A program made the translations under genes and the position numbers. DNA of 64,000 bases, taken from positions 243,800 through 307,799 of the forward strand of contig PGYV01000005.1 in NCBI GenBank assembly GCA_002839855.1, written 5' to 3'. This document shows, piece by piece, positions 43,293 through 51,306 of this stretch (position 1 is its first letter; each line of letters opens with the position of its first letter). This DNA is from Candidatus Goldiibacteriota bacterium HGW-Goldbacteria-1 (GTDB lineage: Bacteria > Oederibacteriota > PGYV01). A model generated the notes under the pieces. The model ran no database searches. It saw nothing but the letters and a program-made list of their open reading frames with translations, and was not told the DNA's origin.

Positions 43293-43825
43293 TCAACCCT
43301 CATTACTGCAGAAGCTGTGATTTTATAAAAAGGAAATCCCATATACGAAGATCCATAATTTAAAAAATTCTTCTGAAAGAATCCAAAAATACTTTTTACA
43401 ACAGGAACCTTCAGCGGCATATTATATGAAACAACCACCTTTACAAATTCTCCCGCCGAAGAACTTTCAATATTCGTTTTTGTCACAACTGCTCCTTCTT
43501 CATCTGCGGCAAATTGAATCACCCGCCTTGCAAGGTAACTTTTAGCTGCACCTGTAAGTATGTCTTTTTTATCGGCAGAGTAGTTATTAGCTGTATCATA
43601 CATAATCCTTAAAACTCCCTCTGCTTTTCTGGTGTATTCAATCCTTTCATCCGCCTGCCTTACCACAGCTGTCCGCGCACTCATATAAGCGGCGTATTTC
43701 ACCATCATAGCGTTTATAAAAATAAGCGCCAGCTGCGCCATTCCAAGTACAAGCAGTAAAAAGAATGGAAATATAAGCGAAAATTCCAGAAGGCTTTGTC
43801 CTTTGTTATTTTTAAGTTTCATCAT
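43289..43825 (-). CDS. Second TadE-like pseudopilin
   Basis: A 178-aa protein beginning MMKLKNNKGQSLLEFSLIFP, with the GQSLLEF prepilin-like motif and one N-terminal helix, then KYAAYMSARTAVVRQADE as in the TadE domain. It is the first gene after the intergenic terminator (43830-43869) that separates the pilins from the assembly genes. Start choice between the two adjacent Met codons is not decided. Confidence 0.88.
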   Translation of the reverse strand: MMKLKNNKGQSLLEFSLIFPFFLLLVLGMAQLALIFINAMMVKYAAYMSARTAVVRQADERIEYTRKAEGVLRIMYDTANNYSADKKDILTGAAKSYLARRVIQFAADEEGAVVTKTNIESSSAGEFVKVVVSYNMPLKVPVVKSIFGFFQKNFLNYGSSYMGFPFYKITASAVMRVE

Positions 43826-43829
43826 AATC

Positions 43830-43869
43830 CGAAAAAAATAAATAGGGCGCCCAGGATACCTGAGCGCCC
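43830..43869 (-). terminator. Intergenic terminator or attenuator between Flp pilin and assembly genes
   Basis: An 11-bp stem with one G-U pair (GGGCGCCCAGG, 43845-43855, with 43859-43869), a 3-nt loop, then a T-rich stretch on the minus strand. It lies 8 nt past the pilin stop and 5 nt before the next start, inside the operon. Confidence 0.8.
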
Positions 43870-43876
43870 CTATATT

Positions 43877-44086
43877 TTAATCCGGTAATCCTCCATCTTT
43901 AGAATTACCTTTACTTATCCCGCTATCCACGCTCTTTTCAACCTGATCTGCCGCTTCATTAAAACCTTTTTTTACTTTCTGTCCAAAAAACTTTACCCCG
44001 CCTATTACAAACAGCGCAATTAATGCAATGATAAGAATGTATTCAGTCATTCCCTGCCCTTTATTGGATCCAATTAATTTTTTCAC
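43877..44086 (-). CDS. Flp-type pilin
   Basis: The start is set at GTG 44086, 7 nt after AGAGGGGG; an upstream GTG at 44104 would add six residues. The 69-aa product begins VKKLIGSNKGQGMTEYILII, with the Flp processing site Gly-Gln-Gly followed by a hydrophobic helix, and ends in an Asp/Lys/Gly-rich tail. Cleavage after Gly10 or so by a prepilin peptidase would give the major pilus subunit. The strong ribosome site and downstream terminator fit high expression. Confidence 0.9.
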   Translation of the reverse strand: MKKLIGSNKGQGMTEYILIIALIALFVIGGVKFFGQKVKKGFNEAADQVEKSVDSGISKGNSKDGGLPD

Positions 44087-44103
44087 GTAGTCACCCCCTC
44101 TCA

Positions 44104-44265
44104 CTATGGTATAGGAATTAAAAACAACATCGTAATAAAATCAAGAAATCCGTTTGCTGCCGTCTGTAAAAAACCGCTTAAACCCGCGCATGCCAATATA
44201 ACAAGGCCTGCGGCAAGCAGGTATTCCGTGGCTGCCTGGCCTATTGCCGGCTTAATTATGCGCAT
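44104..44265 (-). CDS. Small prepilin-like protein
   Basis: A 53-codon frame just upstream of the Flp gene on the same strand. It begins MRIIKPAIGQAATEYLLAAG, again with a Gly-Gln motif followed by Glu at +5 (after GQ: AATEY) and a hydrophobic helix (LVILACAGLSGFLQTA), then a second hydrophobic stretch. This is the Flp/TadE-like class-III signature, so it is probably a minor pilin. It stops 18 nt before the Flp start. The ribosome site is weak (GGGCATACC) and the start is therefore less certain. Confidence 0.7.
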   Translation of the reverse strand: MRIIKPAIGQAATEYLLAAGLVILACAGLSGFLQTAANGFLDFITMLFLIPIP

Positions 44266-44341
44266 AATGGTATGCCCAAATAATATAAGTTTAGATTTGA
44301 ATAGAATTTTGGATTGTATGATTTACGAAGTAAAAAATGTG

Positions 44342-44387
44342 ACTCCGTTTTTGCCGTGTGCTCTATGCCGCACGGCAAAAACGGAGT
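44342..44387. repeat. Perfect 17-bp inverted repeat in the tad leader
   Basis: ACTCCGTTTTTGCCGTG (44342-44358) and its exact reverse complement (44371-44387) flank a 12-nt loop. Within the minus-strand RNA a shorter alternative hairpin TGCCG-TG-CGGCA can form. A T6 run follows 4 nt after the stem on the minus strand. It could be a second terminator, an RNA-stability element or an old insertion footprint. Confidence 0.85.
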
Positions 44388-44452
44388 GCTGTAAAAAAAT
44401 AATCTCATAAAACCCCTCTATGTCTTCTGAGACTCTTTATAATTCCTTCTTT

Positions 44453-44517
44453 CAAAAAACCCAGGCGGTGTTACCCGCCTGCGCCGTACCGGCCATCTCG
44501 TTAATGCCCGGAACACC
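44453..44517 (-). ncRNA. Structured leader RNA of the tad operon with terminator-like hairpin (unrecognised riboswitch or attenuator)
   Basis: Reading 5' to 3' on the minus strand: GGTGTT (44517-44512); a hairpin of 7 pairs plus one G-G mismatch (44511-44504 with 44496-44489, 7-nt loop); a small GCCG-GTA-CGGC hairpin; and a 7-bp stem CAGGCGG/CCGCCTG (44481-44462) followed by six T (44459-44454). The sequence AACACC within the last hairpin (44472-44467) is exactly complementary to GGTGTT, so the terminator and a long-range pairing exclude each other. It does not match c-di-GMP-I/II or other consensus aptamers I know. Confidence 0.6.
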
Positions 44518-44645
44518 CTCTACACCCCTGAAATATAATTACAATTATTACAGGTTATGAAACAAAGGGATTTAGTCAGACATTTCTGATGTTAGAAAAA
44601 AGTGTACCCGCTCGCTCGTATGTCCCCTATGTTAAAAACATTGAT

Positions 44646-44674
44646 ATAATATAAAAAAATTCAAATGTTGTCAA
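44646..44674 (-). promoter_or_regulatory. sigma70 promoter of the tad pilus operon
   Basis: On the minus strand: perfect -35 TTGACA (44674-44669), a 17-nt spacer, -10 TATTAT (44651-44646). The predicted start near 44638 leaves a leader of about 370 nt before the first pilin-like gene (44265). Apart from the RNA structures listed, this leader holds no convincing gene; a further AT-rich CCTG...CAGG hairpin lies near 44527-44554. Confidence 0.85.
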
Positions 44675-44831
44675 CATTTTTTTCTGAAATACTTTTATTA
44701 TAATTTACAAACCGTCCTTTAATACCATTCCTTAAATTTATAGTTATCAGCATCATCTTCCAGATAGCCAAATTTAGGGGTTCAGACGTGAATTAAGGCA
44801 CTATTTTGGGTTAGATATATCTATTAACCTG

Positions 44832-45296
44832 TCATAGGAGAATCTCGGCCGCTATTTCATCGGGAGATTTATTAACGTCTATTATCATCGCGTTTGCAGG
44901 TTCTTCAAGGTTATCAAACTGATACTGCAGAAGTTTTATGTGGTTCTTCTTGTGCCTTAACCGTTCTTTTGCTGTATCCATATCAGCCTTTAAGTAAATA
45001 AGTTTTATCTGAGGCCTGTTTGCAATAATTGCTGTTCTTTGTTTTTCTATTAACAATGTGGCGGTTATAACAGCGTTCTTCTGCATTGCAATTTCCATAT
45101 CCACCACAGCCCTTAAAGCATAAATCCAGTCTTTCCAGTCCTGTTCCGAAAGGTTAATACCTTCAGTTAATAATTCCAAACCTTTTTCAGAGTGATAATC
45201 ATCGCCTTCATGGTAAGGACAATTAAGTTTGTTTGCAATTTTTTTTCCAACTGTAGTCTTGCCGGAACCCGAAACTCCTGTAATTAAATATACCAT
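44832..45296 (-). CDS. Gluconokinase-like P-loop sugar kinase
   Basis: A 154-aa P-loop kinase. Walker A is GVSGSGKTT (7-15). HEGDDYHSEKGLELLTEGINL matches the gluconokinase (GntK) substrate region, and QDWKDWIYALRAV and KERLRHKKNH fit the rest of the family, which is about 165-175 aa. It should phosphorylate gluconate to 6-phosphogluconate, but other small sugar substrates are possible. It is monocistronic with a promoter at 45325-45353. The surroundings are AT-richer than the rest of the window. Confidence 0.82.
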   Translation of the reverse strand: MVYLITGVSGSGKTTVGKKIANKLNCPYHEGDDYHSEKGLELLTEGINLSEQDWKDWIYALRAVVDMEIAMQKNAVITATLLIEKQRTAIIANRPQIKLIYLKADMDTAKERLRHKKNHIKLLQYQFDNLEEPANAMIIDVNKSPDEIAAEILL

Positions 45297-45324
45297 CTGA
45301 CCCCCATTATGTTTATATCAGATA

Positions 45325-45353
45325 ATTCTATCAAGTCTATTTCTAATAATCAA
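45325..45353 (-). promoter_or_regulatory. sigma70 promoter of the gluconokinase-like gene
   Basis: On the minus strand: -35 TTGATT (45353-45348), a 17-nt spacer, -10 TAGAAT (45330-45325), about 30 nt before the ATG. Confidence 0.7.
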
Positions 45354-45476
45354 GAGCTGTAATCCAGAATGTAATAATGGGGATTTGAATTTTATGGTCA
45401 AACTCTTTCTGTTTTTTTAAAAGTATAAAGTTATATATGATACTAACCGGCATGAATTCTTTCAAACCCAATAGTA

Positions 45477-46535
45477 TCATCTCCCAAAAACGTATTCTAT
45501 TTCTATAAAATATCTAAAAGGCAGATATATGTTTTCAACCTGCCTAAAATCATTATTAATGGCAAGACCGATAATAAAATTTTCATACTTCCAATCAAAC
45601 CCAACCGATGCGATTGTTTTAAACACTTTTTTATAGGAATGAGTTTTGCCTACAATAGAATAGAAATCCTGAATATCCTCTGCAAACACAACGCCTGAAT
45701 AAATGACCAATGAATCAACAAGGTGACATCGTAATCCAATATTATATCTTGTTAGATTTGCCATAGCAGGATCAAAATATTCTGCATCAGCAGGTACAAC
45801 TTGCGGCATATTAATCTCTTCTCCAATAATATTATTCACATCAAAAGCAATTAATAATGTTTCGTTCAATCTATATGAAATTCCGATATCAATATCCCAC
45901 GGCAATATACCGGAACTAAGAACTCTTCCATAGTCATCAAAAATGCAATATCCGTTAAAGTTAAATCCACCCAAATCATGAATATTAATTCCAATTTTAA
46001 AATTTTCCATAAATTTAAATAAAGCTGCAATTCCAAATAAAACCGTATTCTTGCCATCCACAATTTCATCTACAAAAAAATCATATTTAACATTCATGCC
46101 AAGTGAAAAATAATCAGTAATCCTTAATCCGTAAGCACCAGTAATTACAACTTCTTTTATGGTCACTCCTAATTTATCAACATCTATGTAATCAAGATTA
46201 TTCTTTTGCTCCCCTTCACTTCTATAAAAAATATTAAAACCATAATTTTTATTTACAAGGCTTATCGATGAAGCAATGTTAAAATACTCTCCAGAACTAT
46301 TCAGATAAGAATCTCCAGCCCAACTATACATCAACAAATCACCAAAAAGTACCAATGACAAATTATTAATGTCAGCCAAGCCAGCAGGATTTTGGAAAAT
46401 TGCATTTTCATCATCAGCTACAGCAGTCTTTGCATTTCCCATCCCAACAGAAGATGTACTTTCCATAGAATATGGGTAACTATAAATTGAACATGCAAAT
46501 AGGCATAGAATTATCAACAGTAATATTTTTTTCAT
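45477..46535 (-). CDS. Outer-membrane beta-barrel protein (UPF0164 / PorV-like)
   Basis: A 352-aa protein with signal peptide (MKKILLLIILCLFACSIYSYP). Just after it comes GMGNAKTAVADDENAIFQNPAGLADI, of which the GxG...DD...NPAGL part is the hallmark of the FadL/PorV-like UPF0164 barrels. Alternating strands follow, ending in YFIEIEYVFGR with an aromatic penultimate residue. It likely forms an outer-membrane barrel of about 14 strands. GC content is visibly lower than in neighbours, which might indicate acquisition. It lies 48 bp downstream of the DUF1848 gene. Confidence 0.85.
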   Translation of the reverse strand: MKKILLLIILCLFACSIYSYPYSMESTSSVGMGNAKTAVADDENAIFQNPAGLADINNLSLVLFGDLLMYSWAGDSYLNSSGEYFNIASSISLVNKNYGFNIFYRSEGEQKNNLDYIDVDKLGVTIKEVVITGAYGLRITDYFSLGMNVKYDFFVDEIVDGKNTVLFGIAALFKFMENFKIGINIHDLGGFNFNGYCIFDDYGRVLSSGILPWDIDIGISYRLNETLLIAFDVNNIIGEEINMPQVVPADAEYFDPAMANLTRYNIGLRCHLVDSLVIYSGVVFAEDIQDFYSIVGKTHSYKKVFKTIASVGFDWKYENFIIGLAINNDFRQVENIYLPFRYFIEIEYVFGR

Positions 46536-46583
46536 TTTCCCTCCGACATTATTATTTACCTTAACACAGGGTAAAGCAAGGCG

Positions 46584-47606
46584 TCAAGTCTTAGAAACTT
46601 TTTTAGAAACTGCTGTGCTGTAATCCAAAGTGTCATCTTCAGCCCTATTTCTAATAACCAGCATATTCTCTGCACTCTGTTTATGTGACTTAACAGCGTA
46701 ACAATATACACAACCATGTCCGCAGGTTTCATACGCGGTTATATCTTTACTTTGCGCGCACAAACACTCTTTACGCTGGTTTTTATCCTTTAAATGGGAA
46801 TAATTCAGTTCTGCCGGAAATAAGACCCCGCTTGCGCCTATATATGCCATAAGGTCAGAATCTTCATAAAAAACATCCGCCATAAGCACCGGGTCAATAC
46901 AGGCTCCCTGTTTTATGCCGGGAATTAACAGTTCAGATTCAACAGCACATGGAGAAAGCATAAGATTGTATTTATCACCTATTTTAACAAGCAATTTAAG
47001 CATCTGGCTTTTTTCTTTAGCCGTAAGTTCTCTTATTCCCGATTTATCTATTTCCGTATTATTTTTAACCTTACTATATTTTTCTATATCCACAAAACTA
47101 AAAATTAATTTTTCCGTATACGGCGAAATTTGCTTCGCAATTGTTTCAATCCTGCCTGCAAGTTTTTCAACAGTCAGCCCAGGCGCCAGTAATATCGGAT
47201 CAAACCGCCAGCATACCCTTTTTTTATCTGTCATTTTTGACAGTTTAATAAATGTTTTAATACGCTTTTCAAGCGCCGGAATACCTGGTTCAAACCCCTC
47301 TTTTTCATAATCATTAAGCGTGTATAAAAAATAATAATTAATGCCGGTTTTATCAAGTTCTTCAAGATGAGAAATAAAAGGTTCAGGATTTTTAGTCCAG
47401 AATACAAACAACCTTGTATTTACAAAAGAGATATATTCCTTTTTTCCGCTGTATGTATTAATTTTGCCGCAATACCCTGCCCTTACCCTTTTTATGAACC
47501 ATTCACCGAAAAACGCGGGTAAATCCGCAGCCCTGCCGGCAGAAACAATTACAGGGGCCGAAGCTTCGTAATATGTCCTTTTAATCTTAATCTTTGTCTT
47601 TTCCAT
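46584..47606 (-). CDS. DUF1848 protein (radical-SAM-like)
   Basis: A 340-aa protein matching DUF1848: an N-terminal stretch (SAGRAADLPAFFGEWFIKRVRAGYCGKI), FVFWTKNPEPFISHLEEL, and a C-terminal cluster of cysteines (RKECLCAQSKDITAYETCGHGCVYCYA). The GHGCVYCYA element resembles an Fe-S or radical-SAM-like cluster binding site, as in spore photoproduct lyase-like enzymes. The reaction is unknown. It is transcribed after the fba terminator and may have its own promoter, not clearly seen. Confidence 0.88.
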   Translation of the reverse strand: MEKTKIKIKRTYYEASAPVIVSAGRAADLPAFFGEWFIKRVRAGYCGKINTYSGKKEYISFVNTRLFVFWTKNPEPFISHLEELDKTGINYYFLYTLNDYEKEGFEPGIPALEKRIKTFIKLSKMTDKKRVCWRFDPILLAPGLTVEKLAGRIETIAKQISPYTEKLIFSFVDIEKYSKVKNNTEIDKSGIRELTAKEKSQMLKLLVKIGDKYNLMLSPCAVESELLIPGIKQGACIDPVLMADVFYEDSDLMAYIGASGVLFPAELNYSHLKDKNQRKECLCAQSKDITAYETCGHGCVYCYAVKSHKQSAENMLVIRNRAEDDTLDYSTAVSKKVSKT

Positions 47607-47653
47607 CTTGATATCCCTTGCCGCTATATAGCGTGAATCTGCCGTATTTAACC

Positions 47654-47697
47654 TAAAAAAAAAGGCGGGATGTTTTCACATCCCGCCTTTTTTTTAT
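47654..47697 (-). terminator. Rho-independent terminator after fba
   Basis: A 13-bp perfect stem (AAAGGCGGGATGT, 47661-47673, with 47678-47690), a 4-nt loop, and an A/T-flanked tail that forms a T-run on the minus strand (also A-rich on the other side, so possibly bidirectional). It closes the ribosomal superoperon plus fba. Confidence 0.93.
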
Positions 47698-47714
47698 ATA
47701 TTTCCGAAAATTAA

Positions 47715-48647
47715 TTAAGCCTTCCCGGAACATCCAAGAACGTTTTTAAGTTTGTTTTTTACAACTGCTTTAATGGCATCCCTTGCAGGTCCAAGATACT
47801 TTCTTGGGTCAAATTCTTCCGGCGTCTTCGCGAAAACTTCGCGGATGGAAGCTGTCATTGCAAGCCTTAAGTCAGAATCAATATTTATCTTTGCAACGCC
47901 CATACCGGCCGCTTTTCTTAAGAAATCTTCCGGAACGCCTTTGGCTCCCGGCATTTTTCCGCCGTACTGGTTGCATTTTTCAACAAGTTCCTGAGGAACA
48001 GACGATGCGCCGTGAAGTACAAGCGGGTATCCTGCGGGAATAAGTGTCATTATTGTTGCAAGCCTGTCAAAATCAAGCATAGCTTCGCCTTTAAATTTAT
48101 AAGCGCCATGGCTTGTTCCTATTGCGATAGCAAGGGAATCAACGCCTGTCCTTTTAATAAACTCTGCAGCCTGTTCCGGATTTGTAAACTTTGCGTCAGC
48201 CGCTGATACATTAACAGCGTCTTCTATTCCGGCAAGTTTTCCAAGTTCGGCTTCAACAACAACGCCTTTTGAATGGGCGTATTCAACAACCTGTTTTGTA
48301 AGTTTTATGTTGTCTTCAAAATCATATTTGGAACCGTCTATCATAACTGATGTAAATCCGCCGTCAACGCAGGATTTGCAGATTTCAAAATCGTCTCCAT
48401 GGTCAAGGTGAAGCGCGATAGGAAGCCCTGAATCTTCTTCTGCCGCCTTGACAAGATGAACCAGATATCCCGGCCTTGCGTACTTTCTTGCGCCGGATGA
48501 AACCTGAAGAATCAAAGGTGCTTTTTCTTCTTTTGCAGCGTCCACAATACCCTGAACAATTTCCATATCATTTACGTTAAACGCACCAACAGCATAACCT
48601 TCTTTATTAGCCCTTGCAAACATCTCTTTCGTTCCAACTATCGGCAT
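47715..48647 (-). CDS. fba: Class II fructose-bisphosphate aldolase
   Basis: A 310-aa zinc-dependent aldolase. Metal ligands and active-site landmarks: LHLDHGDDFEICKSC (His-Leu-Asp-His), VEAELGKLAGIED, GTSHGAYKF, LHGASSVP and NIDSDLRLAMT. It splits fructose-1,6-bisphosphate in glycolysis and gluconeogenesis. CACGGAGGATAAT precedes the ATG. It lies 26 bp after rplQ on the same strand and shares its terminator, a neighbour arrangement seen in some other phyla. Confidence 0.96.
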   Translation of the reverse strand: MPIVGTKEMFARANKEGYAVGAFNVNDMEIVQGIVDAAKEEKAPLILQVSSGARKYARPGYLVHLVKAAEEDSGLPIALHLDHGDDFEICKSCVDGGFTSVMIDGSKYDFEDNIKLTKQVVEYAHSKGVVVEAELGKLAGIEDAVNVSAADAKFTNPEQAAEFIKRTGVDSLAIAIGTSHGAYKFKGEAMLDFDRLATIMTLIPAGYPLVLHGASSVPQELVEKCNQYGGKMPGAKGVPEDFLRKAAGMGVAKINIDSDLRLAMTASIREVFAKTPEEFDPRKYLGPARDAIKAVVKNKLKNVLGCSGKA

Positions 48648-48673
48648 ATTATCCTCCGTGTAAATAAATTATT

Positions 48674-49189
48674 TTATTTTTTCACTTCTTTTTTAACTTC
48701 TTTCTTTTCTTTTTTTTCTTTCTTTTCCGGTTTTGCACTTTCTGTTTTTTCTTTAGCGGGTTTTTCTTTCTTCACCTTTGCAGGTTTCTTTCCTTTTTCT
48801 TCCGCTTTTACTTCTTCTTTCTTATAAAGTTTTTCTTTGTCCACAAGTTCAATTATGGCAATTTCCGCATTATCCCCTTTTCTATTGTAATACTTAAGAA
48901 TTCTTGTATAACCGCCGTTGCGTTCCTTATAAAAAGGCCCGATTTCGTCAAACATCTTCTTTACTGCCACGGGATCTGTAAGAAATGCCGCAACTACCCT
49001 TCTGTCATGAACTGTTCCGCTTTTCGCCCTTGTAATCATGGGTTCCACATAAATCTTTAACTGTTTTGCCCTCTGAAGAGTTGTTTGTATACTGCCGTTC
49101 AATACCAGAGCGCGCGAAAGGTTATTAAACATTGCCCTTCTGTGCGACGATGTCATATTGAACTGTTTTGCCTTCTTTCTGTGCCTCAT
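48674..49189 (-). CDS. rplQ: Ribosomal protein bL17 with Lys-rich C-terminal extension
   Basis: Residues 1-115 are a standard bL17 ([20 protein letters not shown], then [24 protein letters not shown] segment). Residues about 116-171 are a Lys/Glu/Pro/Ala-rich tail not found in the family core (about 120 aa), made of [13 protein letters not shown] repeats. It is the last ribosomal gene before fba and follows rpoA by 29 bp. Confidence 0.96.
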   Translation of the reverse strand: MRHRKKAKQFNMTSSHRRAMFNNLSRALVLNGSIQTTLQRAKQLKIYVEPMITRAKSGTVHDRRVVAAFLTDPVAVKKMFDEIGPFYKERNGGYTRILKYYNRKGDNAEIAIIELVDKEKLYKKEEVKAEEKGKKPAKVKKEKPAKEKTESAKPEKKEKKEKKEVKKEVKK

Positions 49190-49218
49190 ATTAATACTCC
49201 TTTAAGCTATGTTTGTTT

Positions 49219-50208
49219 TTACTTTTTGCCTTTTTTGATCTCTTTTAATACTTCCTTGTCAATCTTCATGCCAAGGCCAAGGCCCATTTCAACAAGCACT
49301 TCTTTAATTTCATTAAGCGACTTTCTGCCGAAGTTTCTGTACTTTAACATGTCTACTTCTGACTTTGTAACAAGGTCAATAATGCTCTTGATATTGGCGT
49401 TCTTCAGGCAGTTGGCTGAACGCACGGAAAGTTCAAGTTCGTCAACAGTCTTGCCAAGCAACGTCCTCTGTTTTTCATTCTCTTCATCCATCTTATCTTC
49501 TTTAATCTCAATTTCGCCTTCCTGAGTTATGAAGATATTCAGGTATTCCCTTAATATAAGCGCTGCCTGGGTCAATGCCGTTTCCGGAGCAACCCTGCTG
49601 TCAGTGCCTATTTCAAGGATTAATTTGTCATAGTCCGTAATCTGTCCTACCCTTGTATTTTCCACTTCTAATTTTACATTTGTAACCGGAGTAAATACAG
49701 AGTCAATTGGGATGGTTCCTAAAGGCATGTCATCCCTTTTGTTCTTTTCTGCCGTTACATAACCCCTGCCGCTGTCAACTTCCATTTCTATCATCAGCTT
49801 GGCTTCCCTGCTTGTAAGCGTGGCTATGTGAAGCTGCGGATTAAGGAATTTAATGTCGCTGTCTGCCTTTATGTCAGCTCCGGTTACTTCCCTTTCTCCT
49901 GATGCTTCAAGATAAATTTTCTTAGGACCATCCCCTTCAAGCACAAGTTTAAGCTGCTTGATGTTAAGAATTATTTCTGATACGTCTTCCATTACGCCTT
50001 TGATTGTGGCGAATTCATGCTGAACGCCTTCAATCTTAACAGCAGTAACCGCGGCGCCCGGGATAGACGAAAGAAGAATTCTTCTTATCGCGTTTCCTAT
50101 GGCAACAGCGTAACCCCTTTCAAAAGGCTCCGAAATAAACCTTCCAAAATTATCCCTTAATTCTTCTTTTTCAAGCTTTTTTGGTTTCTGCAGATTTTTC
50201 CATTTCAT
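49219..50208 (-). CDS. rpoA: RNA polymerase alpha subunit
   Basis: A 329-aa protein with N-terminal dimerisation domain ([20 protein letters not shown]) and C-terminal domain ([36 protein letters not shown]). It follows rpsD in the alpha operon order. Confidence 0.98.
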   Translation of the reverse strand: MKWKNLQKPKKLEKEELRDNFGRFISEPFERGYAVAIGNAIRRILLSSIPGAAVTAVKIEGVQHEFATIKGVMEDVSEIILNIKQLKLVLEGDGPKKIYLEASGEREVTGADIKADSDIKFLNPQLHIATLTSREAKLMIEMEVDSGRGYVTAEKNKRDDMPLGTIPIDSVFTPVTNVKLEVENTRVGQITDYDKLILEIGTDSRVAPETALTQAALILREYLNIFITQEGEIEIKEDKMDEENEKQRTLLGKTVDELELSVRSANCLKNANIKSIIDLVTKSEVDMLKYRNFGRKSLNEIKEVLVEMGLGLGMKIDKEVLKEIKKGKK

Positions 50209-50239
50209 CCGTTGTTAACCCCTTTCAATTATATTTTTA

Positions 50240-50872
50240 TTATTTGGAGTACAACTCGACTATAAGCTGTTCCTGAACCGGCAGATTAATATCAGTTCTT
50301 GCCGGATCATTTTTTACCACCGCTGTCTTTGCTTCATGGTTAGTCTCTATCCATGTCGGTACATTTCTTTTCTTAAGCGCTATCGCAAGTGCATTCTTTA
50401 CCGTATTAAGGTTAAGTGCTTTTTCATCAAGGGTCAGTTTGTCCCCTGCTTTTACCTGATAAGATGCAATGTCCACCCTTTTACCGTTCACAAGTACATG
50501 GCCGTGATTTACAAGCTGCCTGGCTTCCCTTCTTGACTGGGCAAACCCCGCTTTATGCATTGTATTATCAAGCCTTTTTTCAAGAATTTTCAAAAGGTTT
50601 TCGCCGGTTTCTCCCTGGCGTCTGTTTGCCTCTTCAAAATATTTCCTGAACTGGCGTTCCAATACGCCGTAAATTCTTTTTACTTTCTGCTTTTCCCTTA
50701 ACTGTTTTCCGTATTCGGAAATTTTTCTTCTCTGAGTATCATGATGCTGTCCGGGAATCTGAGGCCTTCTTGAAAAAGCGCACTTTTCCGTGAAACATCT
50801 GTCGCCTTTAAGAAAAAGCTTCAATCCTTCCCTTCTGCATTGCCTGCATAAAGATTTTGTATACCTGGCCAA
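50240..50872 (-). CDS. rpsD: Ribosomal protein uS4
   Basis: A 210-aa uS4 with the zinc-type N-terminus ([18 protein letters not shown]) and S4 RNA-binding fold ([20 protein letters not shown]). It binds 16S rRNA and often autoregulates its operon; no regulatory structure is claimed here. Confidence 0.98.
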   Translation of the reverse strand: MARYTKSLCRQCRREGLKLFLKGDRCFTEKCAFSRRPQIPGQHHDTQRRKISEYGKQLREKQKVKRIYGVLERQFRKYFEEANRRQGETGENLLKILEKRLDNTMHKAGFAQSRREARQLVNHGHVLVNGKRVDIASYQVKAGDKLTLDEKALNLNTVKNALAIALKKRNVPTWIETNHEAKTAVVKNDPARTDINLPVQEQLIVELYSK

Positions 50873-50898
50873 TTGACTTTCCTCCTTTTATTTAAGGG

Positions 50899-51273
50899 TT
50901 ATACCCTTCTCTTTTTAGGCGGCCTGCACCCGTTGTGGGGAATAGGCGTGATATCTTTAATAAGTATTATTTCAAGTCCCACTGCCTGCAGCGACCTTAT
51001 TGCCGGTTCCCTGCCTTCGCCCGGGCCTTTAACTAATACTTCCACCTTTTTAACTCCCGCGTCAAAAGCCTTCTTTCCGGCTTTTTCTGCAGCAAGCTGA
51101 GCCGCAAAAGGGGTGCTTTTTCTTGAACCCTTCATGCCGACGCTTCCGCCGCTTGCCCATGAAATGGTATCCCCTTCTTTGGTGGATATATTGATTATTG
51201 TGTTGTTAAATGTGGAATTGACATTTGCTATTGCCAGTTCCGGAATCGCACTTGTTTTTTTTGATTTAGCCAA
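50899..51273 (-). CDS. rpsK: Ribosomal protein uS11
   Basis: A 124-aa uS11 with [19 protein letters not shown] core ([17 protein letters not shown]), [20 protein letters not shown] and the C-terminal [15 protein letters not shown]. Located in canonical order between rpsM and rpsD. Confidence 0.98.
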   Translation of the reverse strand: MAKSKKTSAIPELAIANVNSTFNNTIINISTKEGDTISWASGGSVGMKGSRKSTPFAAQLAAEKAGKKAFDAGVKKVEVLVKGPGEGREPAIRSLQAVGLEIILIKDITPIPHNGCRPPKKRRV

Positions 51274-51306
51274 AAATACTACCTCCTTTTAATAGTCTCT
51301 TTATTA

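Noticed and set aside
44256..44408. A 50-codon leader ORF with a GAGGGG site in the tad leader (starts MRLFFYSTPFLPC)
   Set aside because: It runs through the perfect inverted repeat and overlaps the pilin-like start, has no hydrophobic or pilin-like pattern, and looks like chance. A leader peptide cannot be fully excluded.
44453..44640. Cyclic-di-GMP riboswitch (GEMM) in the tad leader
   Set aside because: The conserved GGCAAACC, GAAA and GGGACGCAAAGCC blocks are not found in either orientation.
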